Source: Hibiscus mutabilis (lineage: Eukaryota > Streptophyta > Magnoliopsida > Malvales > Malvaceae). Taken from it: DNA of 64,000 nucleotides. A model generated the notes under the pieces. That model was not told the origin of the DNA. It saw only the letters and a list, made by a program, of their open reading frames with translations, and did not search any database. A program made the position numbers and the translations under genes. Shown here one piece after another: positions 11,341 through 23,693 of the stretch. The stretch lies in NCBI GenBank assembly GCA_019671005.1, contig CM033738.1, positions 19,184,202-19,248,201 of the forward strand, written 5' to 3'. The first letter of the stretch is position 1, and each line of letters begins with the position of its first letter.

Positions 11341-12715
11341 CCTTCAAACTTAAAATTTGCCCCTCCTATTTCATTTTTTGAGATTCTATTCTCTCTCTCT
11401 CCATTCTCCAAATCCTCTCATTTCTCTCTAAAAAAACAACTCAAACCCAAAAATAAGTCCTTATTTATGATCAAAAACACCCAGTTCTTCACAAGTTCTT
11501 AATTAGTTCTTCCATTTTTCCAAGCTTTGACCCAAATAAACACAGAAACAACCCATTCTTCTTGTTTTTTTTCGATCTAACCCACACAAACACTAAATCC
11601 ATCTCATCATTTCCGATTTTCATCTAAACTAACCAAACACCCAAGAACACTACCCAAAATAAAACCCAAGTGTTTTTTCCCTAAATCTAAACCTAAAACC
11701 CATATTCAATTAAATCTACCCTTCTTCACCCAAACCTAAACTAAACTACCCAAACCATGACTCAAGCCTCATCGACTCCAACATCTCCGGCCACTGCGTA
11801 ACCACCGATCAACAAGGAAAACACTCATAACCACCAGATCCACAGTTGACAGGGAAACACAATTTCAATCTTTTTTCCTTTTAAAACACGTGATTTCCTT
11901 TTTTAAATAAACTAACATTATCTCTTATTTTTACAGAATCAAAGTGAAAGTAAATTACCTAGCAAATAGTAGTGACAGTTCAACTGTCTCTCTGGTGACG
12001 TTTTCGGATTCTTTGGCGACTGATCACCTTCTCTAGTCATCTCTTTCAATGTTGAACCAGCTTCTCTGTCTACTCGCATCTCTAATGGCAGTTGGACAAA
12101 TCTCTCTGATGAAATTCCGATGGCGATTGTGTAAATTCAAATCTCAGACGATCGTTTGTGGCTTCAGTGGTGGTTTAAATAGCTGTTGACCCTTCAACTT
12201 TTAGCAGTTTAGCTCCCGGGGTACTCTCTTTCCTCACTTAATATTTACTATTATTAATTTTATTTTTATTATTATTAATAAATTGCCATTATTGCAATGA
12301 CACAATATCTCTCTTCTATTTATAGTAAGTGGATCGTGACATCATCTATGACATCATGAGAAAGCATAATCCATGTGAAGGGAATCAGACCAATGAATGG
12401 GTGCTACATGTCCATTGGGTCACCAGATTTGGGCGGGAAAACAAGAGTTTGGGTCAACCTATGTTTGTTTAGGTTATAATCTGAAAAATAAGTTTGAAAT
12501 GTGATAGAATGGGCGGGAAAAATTGTAGATTGGGCCTAAATTGGGATTTGGGTTTTATGTAAAGGATTTTGGGTATTTATGAATGTAAATGGACATTTAT
12601 TATATGTAAAATGGACTTATTTATTTATTGGGCTTTTTATTATTTTTGTATGTTTTGGCTTTATTTATAGTGAAATATATGTATATATGTATGTACCTGG
12701 ATAAGATTTGGGTCT

Positions 12716-13431
12716 TACACTGATTAGGTTGGTGTTGGTTCAAATTGGAGCCTAAGTTAAGGCAAATGATGCTTGGCCGAATGCTTGTGATGTTTAAGCT
12801 AGTTTTGGTGCCAATCATGAAGAAACATGATGCTTGGTGCACGGTAGGTCCTTAGCTCACGCTCCTCAGCTCACGCTCTAGCTCCCTTTAGCTAGCTACA
12901 CTCCACTGGTGAGCTACTTGGTCTTCAGCTCCCTTTAAGCTACTTTCAGCTTTCATGCTTAGCTAACTTGTATTTGGCTTAGCTACCTTCCATATGCTTT
13001 GAACTGTCTTTTAGCTAGATGAGCCGCCATCATTTGTCAATGAGCTACCATAGCTGTCACATTTTAGCCTTACACCTACGAAATGCATGAAAATGATTAA
13101 GTTAGCTAAAAAGAAACTAATAACATAAGGAACATATGATGTATGCCTAATTAAAGTGTGCGAATGCAATCTAACTTATGCAAAGATGTGTAATCTTAAA
13201 GGATACATATCCTACTTAAGTATAAGCATAAATAAAGATATGGATCATAGAATGCACCACATATCAACATGTAACACATTATATAGCTTATCTTCTAAGG
13301 TTGAATGTTCTTAAAGTGATTTAAAAGCATGAATGCATTTGTGAGAAAGAACTTCCCTGAATTTCTTAGCCTTAGAACATATGATAGGTCCTTGTGGCAT
13401 AACTTCTAGATTCGTCGCTGGTATGCTAACA
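12716..13431 (-). repeat. M 3' LTR, proximal part
   Basis: Runs from the right edge of the solo LTR to the CA that abuts M's polypurine tract. It contains a dense cluster of AGCT tetranucleotides at 12857-13052. Wording such as GGCCGAATG...TTGTGA occurs on both sides of the solo LTR (near 9602 and 12775), consistent with, but not proof of, one interrupted LTR. Confidence 0.5.
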
Positions 13432-13448
13432 TCATTCCCTCTTCTTTT
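13432..13448 (-). other. M polypurine tract
   Basis: On the minus strand this reads AAAAGAAGAGGGAATGA immediately ahead of the LTR. This is the expected plus-strand primer site between integrase and the 3' LTR. Confidence 0.65.
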
Positions 13449-13901
13449 AACGATTTGTCCTCAAATCGTCACTGTCTTTATATCGTGAAAGATCTGAGAC
13501 GTTAAAAGTTGCACTAACATTGTAATCTCCAAGTAGATCCAACTTGTAGGCATTATCATTTACTTTCTCCACCACTTGAAAATGACCGTCTCCTCTCGGT
13601 AGTAACTTAGATTTCCATTGATTTGGAAACCATTCCTTCTTGAAATGAACCCAAACCCAATCTCCAAATTCAAAGGTGATCTTCTTGAGTCCTTTGTTGG
13701 CTTGTTGATCATATTGGCGGGTTCTCCTTTCAATGTTCTCCCGGACTTGTTGATGTAATTTCTTCACAAAATTTGCCTTATCCTTGCTATCCTTGTTCAC
13801 CACTTTTTCATAAGGCAAAGGTAAGAGGTCCAAAGGAGATAAAGGGTGAAACCCGTATACCAATTCAAATGGAGAGTCCTTGGTTGCAGAATGGACATAT
13901 C
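13449..13901 (-). pseudogene. M integrase, C-terminal part
   Basis: Integrase inserts the element DNA into the chromosome. This part holds the end of the catalytic core (VYGFHPLSPLDLLPLP) and the C-terminal GPY/F-like region (FGDWVWVHFKKEWFPNQ, LLPRGDGHFQVVEKVNDNAYKLDL). It ends FNVSDLSRYKDSDDLRTNR and a stop. It is the direct continuation of the minus-strand integrase at 34400 and higher, separated by element E. The break falls just after an FAYN-type motif, and the AATTG duplication is at the join. Confidence 0.85.
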
Positions 13902-13906
13902 AATTG
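13902..13906. repeat. Target-site duplication of element E, left copy
   Basis: AATTG directly before TGTAATATCCC. The identical AATTG is at 34400-34404 directly after ...GTATTACA. Five bases is the normal Ty3/gypsy duplication. Confidence 0.9.
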
Positions 13907-15840
13907 TGTAATATCCCAAATTTTGGCTAGTGACTAAAATAAAAATTTTGAAAGTTTTGTGGCTAAAGTATAAACTTTGGAAAAGTTTAGGGTCTAAATT
14001 GTAATTTTCAAAAGTTATATATTTTAGTCTCGTAAATGAATAGTTTACCCCCAAGAGTGATGTTTTCTTGTTACCTGGATTTTTCGTACGGAGTTTGTAT
14101 TATTGGCTATAAAGCGATAGAGTTTAGAAAAATATTCAGATAATCGGATCGAATCGGATATTCAAGATATTTTAAAGGATGATAAGGCAAGGTTAAAAAT
14201 GTCTTTTCCATGTCTTAAAATGGTAAGATTTAACATATACCATTGGATTAAAGTAAGTTTTCCATGTTAAATATGAGCCATTAGATGAAAAATGGCAAGA
14301 TTGTACTTTTGGAAAATTTCAAGGGTAAAGTTGGTAATCACTAACTCCTTGGTTTATTTTTGACCATTGGATGAATCTTTTGACATGTTGCAAGATGTGG
14401 GACATTGGATTACAAGGGCAAAATGTTCTTTTTGTCATAAAAGAGATTTTTTAGGATTTTTATAATAAGATGACAAATGGCCTAAATTAAAGAATAGAAA
14501 AATCAAGAATTTTCTCCATCTTTTCTCCCCTTGTTCGAACCCTACTTCCAAGGTAAGAAGACATTTTATTTTTTGATTTTCAAGCTTATTTATTTGGATT
14601 TTGGATGAAAGCATGAAACATGGAATTAACCTACATGAAATTCCCTATCTTTTGGTACCATTTACTCATGCTTTCCTTGCTTGAAACCTTAGTTTTATGA
14701 TTATGATGGATGAAGGGGATTCTTATTTTGGATGATTTAGGATTAGATATTGATGAAGTTGTTGTTCTAGAATAATATCCAAGCTTGTATTGTGATTGAA
14801 ACTACTTGAAAGTAGCTAAATCCTAAATTGGTTAAAGTTAGGGTTTTGATGTGAAGTTGAAATTGGATTGATTTTGATATGGAAATGATTGTAGAAGCTT
14901 GGAATTGATGTTTAGAAGTTGAATTTATGCTTGAATCAAGTTGGAAAATTTGAATGTAGTGACCTTTCATATTCGACCTTAGGGGGGAAATTTGAGAAAA
15001 TTATGAAAAATTTCCCTAAGGCTAAAAATGATGTAGGAATGATTCTACAAGGTTCAAAATGTTGTTTGCATCAATTTGGAAGTTTATGAAGCGTCGAGGA
15101 CCAATTGTCATATTAAGGGAAAGTTGAGATTGAGATGGTAATTGACTAAGAATTAATGTGTTAAGCTTGAATGTATTATTGGAATGCTTAATCATGTTGT
15201 TAAGTGATGGTATTTGAAGTTTAATGGCAAGGGGACCATTTTGAATAATTTGGAAATATTGAGATGAATTTCAAAAGAATTCATTTTATGGCTAACATTG
15301 ATGTTATAAAATGGAATTAGTATCAAATGAACATCAGAAGTATTTTTAGGAATTTTGTTCCTAATATGTGCTTATGTTAGAATGATACTAACATATGCTT
15401 TGAATTGTATGTGTTTGGTAAATGATGACTTTATAGATCGTGATCGAGATCAAGATCGTAATACGAGCAAGTTTAATGATAAGGAAAAAGTTTAAGAATA
15501 AAGTTAGAATCAATAGTAAGGTTACTAGTGAGGCATCAGGTGAGTGCAATGCATACATAACATGATACATGGATGTTTTATACATTAGTAGGAAGACTTG
15601 TGACGAGTCTACCTTGTTTTTATATATTGGCATGATAATTACGTCATTGATCATATATTTGACATATTTTAAATATGTCAAAGATTGAACATAAATGCAT
15701 GGATCACTAGTTATATATGATAGTATATCATGAATTTTATTTTGGGTATGAACTGCTCAATGTTAAATTATGTTAATATACATTGCCATGGATGAAATAA
15801 ATATGAAAAATATGCCCAATTATGTCATTGAGGGACAGGG

Positions 15841-15859
15841 TATAGTTGGCATGCCATAG
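15841..15859 (+). promoter_or_regulatory. Conserved LTR dyad, TATAGTTGGCATGCCATAG
   Basis: The 19-base word recurs at 33417-33435 (partner LTR) and 57293-57311 (element H LTR), and reversed at 62196-62214 (minus-strand solo LTR). A version with a GGCTAGCC core lies reversed at 17718-17736 and 24370-24388, and a decayed version at 55118-55136. The core has dyad symmetry TGGC-NN-GCCA. The conservation is seen directly; any function is inferred. Confidence 0.6.
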
Positions 15860-15925
15860 AGTCCAGCAACACGCTGCATACTCGGTTTAGCACTATAGTG
15901 TACATAAAGGACACTTAGTGTATAT

Positions 15926-16009
15926 GGTTAGCAAAACCTTATAATGTGCGGATGGTTAGCACAACCTTATAATGTGCGGATGGTGGGCACGACCTTATGT
16001 GTATTAGCA
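15926..16009 (+). repeat. 28-bp tandem repeat, 3 copies, in E LTR
   Basis: Units start at 15926, 15954 and 15982 with GGTTAGCAMAACCTTATAAT-like text; the third is more diverged (GGTGGGCACGACCTTATG). The same array occurs in the 3' LTR near 33503-33580, so it predates this insertion. Confidence 0.8.
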
Positions 16010-16282
16010 CTTTGGTGCATATTTGACTCATGTACCCAGGGTCCTCATTGGTTTATATTTGGGCTAAGGTTTATTGGTAAATAAATGATAAACAGAGAAA
16101 GAGTTTATAAACTCTTAAAGTTATGGCAAGTATATTGGTAAGAATTTGTATCCGGTTTTAATTAGGTTGATATATGATTAACATGATGGTAATTCATATC
16201 TAGTGATTCATAATGCATGAATATTGTTACATATTGTTAATTATAGTTATGTTATATTGCACTGGATATTATTATTGCCTCA

Positions 16283-16318
16283 CTAAGTATATACTTAGCG
16301 TGTGATGGTTTTCACGCG
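16283..16318 (+). promoter_or_regulatory. Double-hairpin module in E LTR
   Basis: CTAAGTATATACTTAG (16283-16298) is a perfect 16-base palindrome. It is followed at once by CGTGTGATGGTTTTCACGCG, which can form a second stem. The same pair of stems, with changed loops and in reverse order, occurs in the minus-strand LTRs at 17141-17175, 24143-24177 and 25561-25595, and again at 33859 onward. Confidence 0.6.
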
Positions 16319-16713
16319 TAGGTAAAAAGCAGAAACCGGGGTAAGGAGCTAGCATCTTACTTATCAAGATTATAATCACATTATCAGTAATAACATCTTT
16401 TGATGTGTTTTGATATTACTAGATGGTATGTATATGTTAAAGTCAGTATGTTTTATACTAGTTTACACATGGTTTGTGATAGCATATAAACTAGTTAATG
16501 GTTACAGTGAATGATGAATAGTTATATTATATTTAAAATTGGGTAATGAGTAGAAAAGGTTAAATAGAGTAATCATGTAGATTTTTGTTTTAGACAGTTA
16601 TATTTCTTATATATCATAGATAAGAACTGTTAAGTTGCTGCCTGAAATCGAACTTTATTCGTTGGAATAAAAATTTAAAATATGATTCTACACGATAAAT
16701 GGTAAAATGGATA

Positions 16714-19700
16714 TGTAACACCCATTTTCCTGTATCAAACACTGAATACGAGTCAGAGGTATCACAAAACATTCGTAAAACCCTCTACATTTGCAATTCT
16801 GTAAAATTTTGTTTCTAAAAAAATTACAAATCTAGTTATTCGTGTAAGGTTTAAAAATAATATTTTTCATCTTCAAATCGAGTTTATTTTCAGGTAGCAA
16901 CTTATCAATTTAATTTGTCTTAATATAATTAATAATACTGCCTAAAAACTTCCTAATTTAAAATTCATCTATATACCAAATAAAATACAAATTATATCAG
17001 AGCAGGCATACCCCTTTAATATACATGCCAGCTAGTAAATATCAGACAATATTAAAAGATATCTTACTGATACAGATGTACCTGTTATTGATTGATGATG
17101 TCCATATATGCTCCTTACTCCAACCATTTCTTCTTTCCTACGTGTAAAACAGTTACACGCTAAGTATTTACTTAGTAAGGCAATAATTCAAATTCAAGTA
17201 CAATTATCATAATATCAATATTAATGATTAACAATGCATATGATCACCTTACCATTACATGCTCGTTAACATAAATAAATATGTATATCAAAGTGATAAG
17301 ACTAGATCTTACCAATATCGTTGCCATTTCCATCCGTAAGCTTTCAATGCTTGCCAATACCTTTTTCCATTTCTATATGCAAGCTTTCAAGTTTATCTTT
17401 CTGTTTCTTTTTTTTATTATTCTCAATTTATTTATCCCAAGGTATCAAACTAAGAGATTATAGTACACGAGTCATCCCCCTATACTTACTTGAGTATAGT
17501 GTATTATTTGCACCGTAGTTCTTAGCACCCTAAGTGCTTCCATATACCCAAACCTTGCATGAGTATACCCTCATTGAGTAATTATTAAATTACACCGTAG
17601 TGCTTAGCACCATAAGTGTTTCCGTATACCGAAACCTTGCATGAACCCTCAATGAGTATTTATAAAATTTGCACTTTACCTGAAGTGCTTAGAATCTTTA
17701 TACAACTGTTTATGACTCTATGGCTAGCCAACTATACCTTTGAACCTCTATATCATACTTGGGCTTTATATCATCAAATATTTCATCCATGGCAACGTAT
17801 AGCAATTTATATTAACATGAAGCGGTTCATAACCGAATAACATTAATAGTAGACCATCATCAATAACTAATGATCAATGCATTTATTTTCAACCTTTGAC
17901 ATATTTAAAGTATGTCAAATATATGATCAATGACATAATTATCATGACAATATATAAACCAGGTAGACTCATCACATGTCTTACCAGTGATGTATAAAAC
18001 ATCCATGTATAATGATATGTATGCATTGCACTCACCTGGGCCAGGTATTAATATGCCTCACTAAGTCCTCGTTGATCCTTTCCTTCATTGTACCTCATAC
18101 CTCCCTTGATTCGAACTTAACTTCATAATTCAAATAAGTAAAATATTTGTTAGATCCCAATCTAACAATATCTTAGACATATTGTCCAAAATAATCATTC
18201 GAATACAAAATCTCCAAACCTTTTCTTTTCTTCCTCGTATTGTTCAAAAACTCATTATGGTCATTAATGACCAATTTGAACTTCCATTAACCCTTTTAAA
18301 GCTTACTAATCAACCTTGGATACAAAAGTGTATCAATTCTCATTTTCTGGCACTTTACAGTACCTCCAAAGAAATATTTATATAAAATAATCTATAACTC
18401 GGAATTCGATTCCATTTATTCTAAAAGAAACTAGATTCAATAAGCTTTTCAACCATATAAATTAATAGCCCAAATTCAACTTGTACGATTTGTGGCGAAT
18501 TTTCAAAGTCAATTTCCAGTATTGAATTTCGGAACAACCTGGTATACTATTTTCTGACCTTTCACCACTTAAAAATTCATATCTTTCTACATCGGTTTAA
18601 ATTCACTTTCTAACCATTTTTTTAGAATTTATGGTGAATTTTCAAAGTTACTGCCATAAACCAGTTTTTTCTACACAACTTCAACTTTTATACTAACTTC
18701 TCCTTACTTCACTACTTTTCAATTTAGTCCAATCACTAGCTTTAAACCACCAACTCATCACATTCTTCACCAAATAATCATTCACAATAATTCTCCATAA
18801 TTTTCCTTATTTACCGAAATAGTCACTAAAATGCAAAGATAAGGATTCATGCTTCTTAACTTTGCAATTTAGTCCTCAATTCAACATTAATACCTTAATT
18901 CCATCATTACAACTAAAAATTAGATTTGATCCCCATAAAAAAACTTCAATTTCGATTTGGTCACTTAACTTTGACAAATTGTCAAAATGGTCACTAATTC
19001 AATTCAACATCAACTTTGCATTCTAACTTCATTTTCTTATCTCTAACATCATTAATAACACAAATAAACTCCAAATTCTAAAAATTCAGATTTGGTCCTT
19101 CATCTTTTCAAGTTGCTGAAATGGTCCCTACACAATTTAACTTAGGGTTTTGCTTCCAAGCAACAATTCAAGCTTACTAGATCATTATTTCAACATCACA
19201 AACCCTAAATTAAACTTGAATCCATAAACCCTAATCATCTTCATAATAATCAAAACATGTAAAACTTAAATCCCAACTCAATATCATGATTTTAACATCA
19301 TACTTTCTTGATTTCAACTTGAATTCAATCATAGAATCATAAAATCTCAAAAGCCCCAATTTGATCTATAAACCCAAATTTCTTTCTCATGTAAATTCTC
19401 ATCAATAAAGCATGGATTCCATGAATTATTGATATCAAAAGATAGAGCTTGAAGAGTAGAACAACTTTGTAGTTGAAGAGATTACTTGAAAATCGAGTTT
19501 CGGGGCTTGAATCGAACTAGGAAATTTTTCTCCATTTTTTCTTTCTTCCTCCCTTCAATTCGAAACTCAAGATGAATTTTATTCATATTTTTGACCATTT
19601 ACTTTTATTTCCTCCAATTTATTCCACATGCATCTTAAAAATGAATTTAAAATTCATTCAAATAGTGAAATTACCAAATTGCCCATTTATCCAACGGTTG

Positions 19701-20574
19701 AGATTGATTTTATCATCAATCAAGGGCCAAGATTTAGTCTTTAACTCCATTCTTTCAAATATTTCAAAATTGCCATCCTTGCCAAATGACCAATTTGCCC
19801 TCAAACTAGTTTTTATTTACTAGTTTGTTCCAAAATTGACATTCCATTACGATCTAACTAAATCTAGTTAGAATTCAACCAACCATAATAAAATATTCTT
19901 AAAATAGCATTTTATGACTTTTCCATAACTCTATGATCAGTTTCTCGATTTTTTCATTCGATCCGATATATCGATAATTTAATCCTTTACTCAGAAATAA
20001 ACTGTAGGATTCATCTTGAATCAAACTAAAAATATTTACAACACTTGGAAATGAATTTTGTAACCTTTCTCTATCATATGGAAAAATTTCAAAATTTTCC
20101 AGTTCGATCCGGGTATCCGAATTCCACTTAAACTTTAACTACAATTTTCCCAATAATCAAAGTATCAGATCGAACCAATAATTCGGCATTCGATTCACAC
20201 CCTTAGGTGATCTGTTTATTTATGAAATAAAAACCCTTAACTTTTGGAAAATTACAACTTTAGTCCCTAAACTTTTCCAAAGCTTATACTTTAGCCATAA
20301 AATTTTCATAATTTACATTTTGGTCACTACCTTTTTAAACTTCAATTCCCATTCCAATTTTCCTTGGAATTCAACCAAACTTTAAGAATACCTTATTCAA
20401 TTCACTATCTATCACATGAGACCTTTAAACCTTAGAAATTTCCCTTCCAAAACCCATAATTAAAGAAATCTCAACTTTCGCATTTTTGTCATTTTAGTCA
20501 CTAAGTTAGCTTTTAAGCTATTATCTTAGTACTAAATGACCCTTAATCAACTTAGTAAACTTTGGAGTATTACA
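16714..20574 (-). repeat. N 3' LTR (3861 bp)
   Basis: Starts TGTAACACCCATTTTCC and ends GGAGTATTACA, followed by a reverse polypurine tract. It aligns with 23694-24560 at its left part. It contains reversed forms of the dyad modules found in E LTRs (17141-17175 and 17718-17736). Text around 17900-17960 is the reverse complement of E LTR text around 15600-15690. No gene is seen in it despite its length. Confidence 0.82.
17511..17640 (-). repeat. 82-bp duplication in N LTR
   Basis: CACCGTAGTTCTTAGCACC at 17511 recurs as CACCGTAGTGCTTAGCACC at 17593. Both are followed by a TAAGTG-TTCC-TATACC phrase and then AAACCTTGCATGA. In the 5' LTR this zone is deleted between about 24277 and 24278. Confidence 0.7.
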
Positions 20575-20595
20575 ATTCTCTCCCCTTTAAGAAAA
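20575..20595 (-). other. N polypurine tract
   Basis: On the minus strand the bases before the 3' LTR read TTTTCTTAAAGGGGAGAGAAT, a purine-rich priming site directly against the LTR. It confirms the orientation of N. Confidence 0.75.
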
Positions 20596-21187
20596 TTCAT
20601 CCTAGAATTTTCAACATGCACCCGATTCAAAAGGTGAGGAAACTATTTTCTTATAATTTCTTCTTATTTCTCTCAAATCTTTTCTTTAACCTTGTGATTT
20701 TTTTGTCAAATAACTTTATCAAATGGGATTGTCTTGTTTTCTTAGTTCTTTGACTCCATGTGCTAGGATCTTTACCAGTTCTTTTTCATAGCTTAACTAT
20801 GTGAGAGGTCTAATCAATATTTTCTAAGCATCAATACATTATGAATCTTGTCCATTTCCAAAGATAAAGCTAGATATTAAGCTTAACTATCAAACTAACT
20901 CCTTTCACAATTTCTTATAGCCCAATAAATCTTAAACTTAACTTTCTTTTTGTCTAAACCATAACACCTTCTTCCAAGGTGAAACTTTTAAGGAATACTT
21001 TATCCTTAACATCATATTAAATATATTTTCTTTCAGGATCAACATATAGTTTCCATTATTGAGTAAGAAATTCTTCCTTGATAATACAAATATCTATTAA
21101 ACCTAACTTCCAACTTTTTAGTTTCACTCTTTTCCACTTGTTTGAACCTTAACGACATTTCTCATCCTTTCTTTAAAGATATCTTAT
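20596..21187 (-). other. N interior without recognisable coding
   Basis: Only about 590 bases separate the polypurine tract from RNase H, where integrase (over 1 kb) should be. No zinc-binding or DDE motif is visible, so integrase was deleted or has decayed beyond recognition. Confidence 0.6.
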
Positions 21188-21412
21188 TTAATCCAATACG
21201 GTAAATTTTATTCTTGACTTGACAATCAAAACACCATCTTCTTTTATTGCAAATCTTGCATTCATAGCTCTTAAGACAACAATTGTCTTTCTGCTAAGAG
21301 TGTCAGCTACCACATTAGCTTTTTCTGGATGATAGTCAATGACCCTATCATAATTCTTAAGGAGCTCGATCCAACTTCTTTGCGTCAAGTTCAACTCTTC
21401 TTTAGTAAGCAT
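21188..21412 (-). pseudogene. N RNase H, C-terminal remnant
   Basis: The minus-strand reading contains LTQRSWIELLKNYD, then IDYHPEKANVVADTLSRK, the well-known end of the Ty3/gypsy RNase H domain. That domain degrades the RNA template during reverse transcription. Only a fragment is open. The matching part of element E at 29930-30020 is very similar. Confidence 0.85.
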
Positions 21413-22440
21413 ATACTTTAAACTTTCATAACCTATATAAATATAGCATCGTTCACTGTATAAATAATGATGCTATATCTTTTAAAGAAAATACAATCAT
21501 TGCCAGCTCCAAATCCTAAGTAAGATAATTCTTCTCATATATCTTAAGTTGTCTCAAGCATAGACCATTACTTTTCTTTCTTGCATAAGTACGCATCCCA
21601 AACCGTTATAAGAAGCATCGTTATACACCACATAATCTTTACCCAATTCTGGTTGTACTGATACTGTGGCTTCTATTAAGATCTTCCTTAATGACTCAAA
21701 GTTTTCTTGGCATTTATCTATTCAATTGAATGTCATTTCTTTCCTCAATATCTTGATAAGTGTGGAAGCAATCATCGAGAAAATTTTTACAACTTTCAAT
21801 AATAATCAATAAATCCCAAGAAATTTCAAACCTCAGAAACTTTCTTTGGAGGTTCCCATTCAACTATAGTTTTTTCTTTCTTGGGATCTACTCTTGTCCC
21901 CTCTGCTGAAATCACATAACCAATAAAGAAACTTTCGACAACTAAAATTCATACTTTAACTACTTAGTATATGGCTTCCTTTCTTGGAAGATCTGAAGAA
22001 CAATTCGAAGATGGACATTTTGTTCTTCCTTTGCCTTTGAATAGACTAAAATATCCTCAATGAACTCTACCAACAATTGGTCCACGTAAGGTTGAAATAC
22101 ACGGTTTATCGGGTCTATTAATGCTGCAGAAGCATTTGTCAAACTGACTGGCACTATCACGAACTCATTTATCCATATCGACTTCTAAAAACTATCTTTA
22201 GAACATCTTCCTCGTTCTTTAACTAACGATACTCCAATCGGAGATTGGTTTCGAAAGACATAGATGCACCTTTTAACTGATCAATAAGATCACTAGTTCT
22301 CGAAATAGGATATTTATTCTTCACCGTCACCTTATTTAGCTGACGGAAATCTATACTTAATCACATAGATCAATCTTTCTTTTTTCAGAATACATTGGTG
22401 CACCCCAAGGTGACACACTTGGCTTTATAAAACCTCGACC
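21413..22440 (-). pseudogene. N reverse transcriptase and RNase H remnants
   Basis: The clearest piece is 22160-21960 on the minus strand, reading VSLTNASAALIDPINRVFQPYVDQLLVEFIEDILVYSKAKEEQNVHLR, the palm region of reverse transcriptase. The catalytic box, normally F-[IV]-D-D, is FIED, so the first aspartate is glutamate. Other pieces between 22440 and 21420 are out of frame. It cannot encode active enzyme. Confidence 0.8.
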
Positions 22441-22665
22441 TAACATTTCTTGCAGCTGTACCTTTAACTCTCAAAGTTTGGTCGAAGTCATTTTATACGG
22501 GGCCATTAATTTAGGCGCAATGCCTGATATCTTTTTTATTTTTAATTTCACCTCTCTATTTAGAGGTAATTCTGAGTAACCCATCTGGAAATACATCCGG
22601 ATATTTTTGGACAGTCGAGTTATTTTCCAATTTAACTTCAACAGCCCGAGTTTCCACTACATTTA

Positions 22666-22881
22666 CTAAGAAAACTTAACACCCTTATAACAACAATTTT
22701 TTAATAAAACAACTGAAATTACATTGGAAAAAGGATTTACCCTTTTTTCAACTACTACTATTTTTGTACCTTCCGTGTTTTTCAATACTAATCGCTTTAT
22801 GTGACAATTTATCATGACTTGATAGGAAGGTAACCAATTCATGCCCACAATCATCTTAAACTCCTCGAAAGATAGTTCCAC
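22666..22881 (-). pseudogene. N protease remnant
   Basis: Minus-strand text MELSFEEFKMIVGMNWLPSY is the C-terminal part of a retroviral-type aspartyl protease (compare MELPFQEFEFILGMDWLSAY in E at 28410-28470). The catalytic-aspartate end is further right, decayed. The M-D-W of the usual motif is M-N-W here. Confidence 0.8.
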
Positions 22882-23676
22882 TAAGTTTATCGGGAACTCT
22901 ATTTCTTAGGTTTTATCGAGCAATTCCACATGCTCAGCTCTCCCTTACACTACAACTCAACAATTTTGTGACCGCTATATTACTTGAAATGGGTTCTAAA
23001 AGGATATCTCGTTCGCCACTCAACTTCATACTTATATACGAATGTGTAAAGCTAGGACCCATCAACATCAATACAGGTTTATCCAAAAAGATGAGATGTA
23101 CCTTCTATGATTTTCAAATCATCCCAATCTTTATCAGTCCTGATGTTATAAACTCGGATTGATATGTGCAATCTTGGCTATGAAGCAAATTCAGATGGTT
23201 TTCAAATCTAGCTTAAATCTCGGAGCAAAAAGACAGCTCCATCCAATTTCTTGGTATCCAAACAGTGGAATCCATCCAGTGTAATCCTTAGATTATTCAG
23301 TTATAAATCAACAATCACTGGACCTTAATATGATTTTCCTTTCAATTCAGGTGTTTCTGAACTTTTTAGTTCCTTAATCCGGCACAGACACTTCTTGTTG
23401 TACTAGTGCCCCTTTTTTGTTCCGATTTATCCGAAGGGTTATCATTAACCTTATTGTTACTACTCTTGATTCCTTCTAAAGCTTCCAATTTACCAGTTCA
23501 TCACGCTTTCTAGGCTCAAATATTTCTTATAATTTCTCCCAATTTACATTAGTAAGGAGTGACATCAATCGGATCATAAAAACATCAGATCAGTAATATT
23601 GATATCCTAGTGGCATGTATACTCTTTTTTAACATAAAACCATTTCCATTTCGGCCGAGAATCGGCTAAACCTGCA
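22882..23676 (-). other. N gag/leader region, unrecognisable
   Basis: No zinc knuckle or capsid motif could be read on the minus strand, although gag should lie here. There is too little room for a full gag, so most of it is deleted. Confidence 0.5.
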
Positions 23677-23688
23677 GCTCTGATACCA
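23677..23688 (-). other. N primer-binding site (tRNA-iMet type)
   Basis: On the minus strand this is TGGTATCAGAGC, the standard initiator-methionine tRNA primer site of plant chromoviruses, five bases inside the 5' LTR. It fixes the left end of the 5' LTR at 23694. Confidence 0.88.
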
Positions 23689-23693
23689 ATAAA

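Larger units (their letters stand above)
9651..12715 (-). repeat. Tat-type solo LTR (about 3.1 kb)
   Basis: Begins TGATTAATTTTT and ends GGGTCTTACA, splitting M's 3' LTR. The block at 9714-9830 (GGAGTCGCCACCGATC, then CGGGAGTCGGTTACATG, then TTAGCACCCC) has a clear partner at 37893-37990 in the LTR of the Tat-like element T, in the same orientation. The reverse complement of the first motif, GGTGGCGACTCC, resembles the primer-site core used by Tat/Ogre elements. No coding or interior sequence is attached, so a solo LTR is the simplest reading. Exact borders and target duplication are unresolved (TGATT on both sides is possible if the LTR ends are shifted). Confidence 0.6.
13907..16713 (+). 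repeat. E 5' LTR, truncated at its 3' end
   Basis: Matches 31484-34290 closely along its length. It is cut at 16713 by the nested element N. The final 110 bases of the LTR, present at 34291-34399, are missing here, as is the primer site. It contains a 28-bp triplication (15926-16009) and two dyad-symmetric modules (15841-15859 and 16283-16318). Confidence 0.88.

Noticed and set aside
11758..11799. Short ATG frame after the TATA and CT-rich leader at 11332
   Set aside because: Only 13 codons before a stop, inside a solo LTR, no homology recognised.
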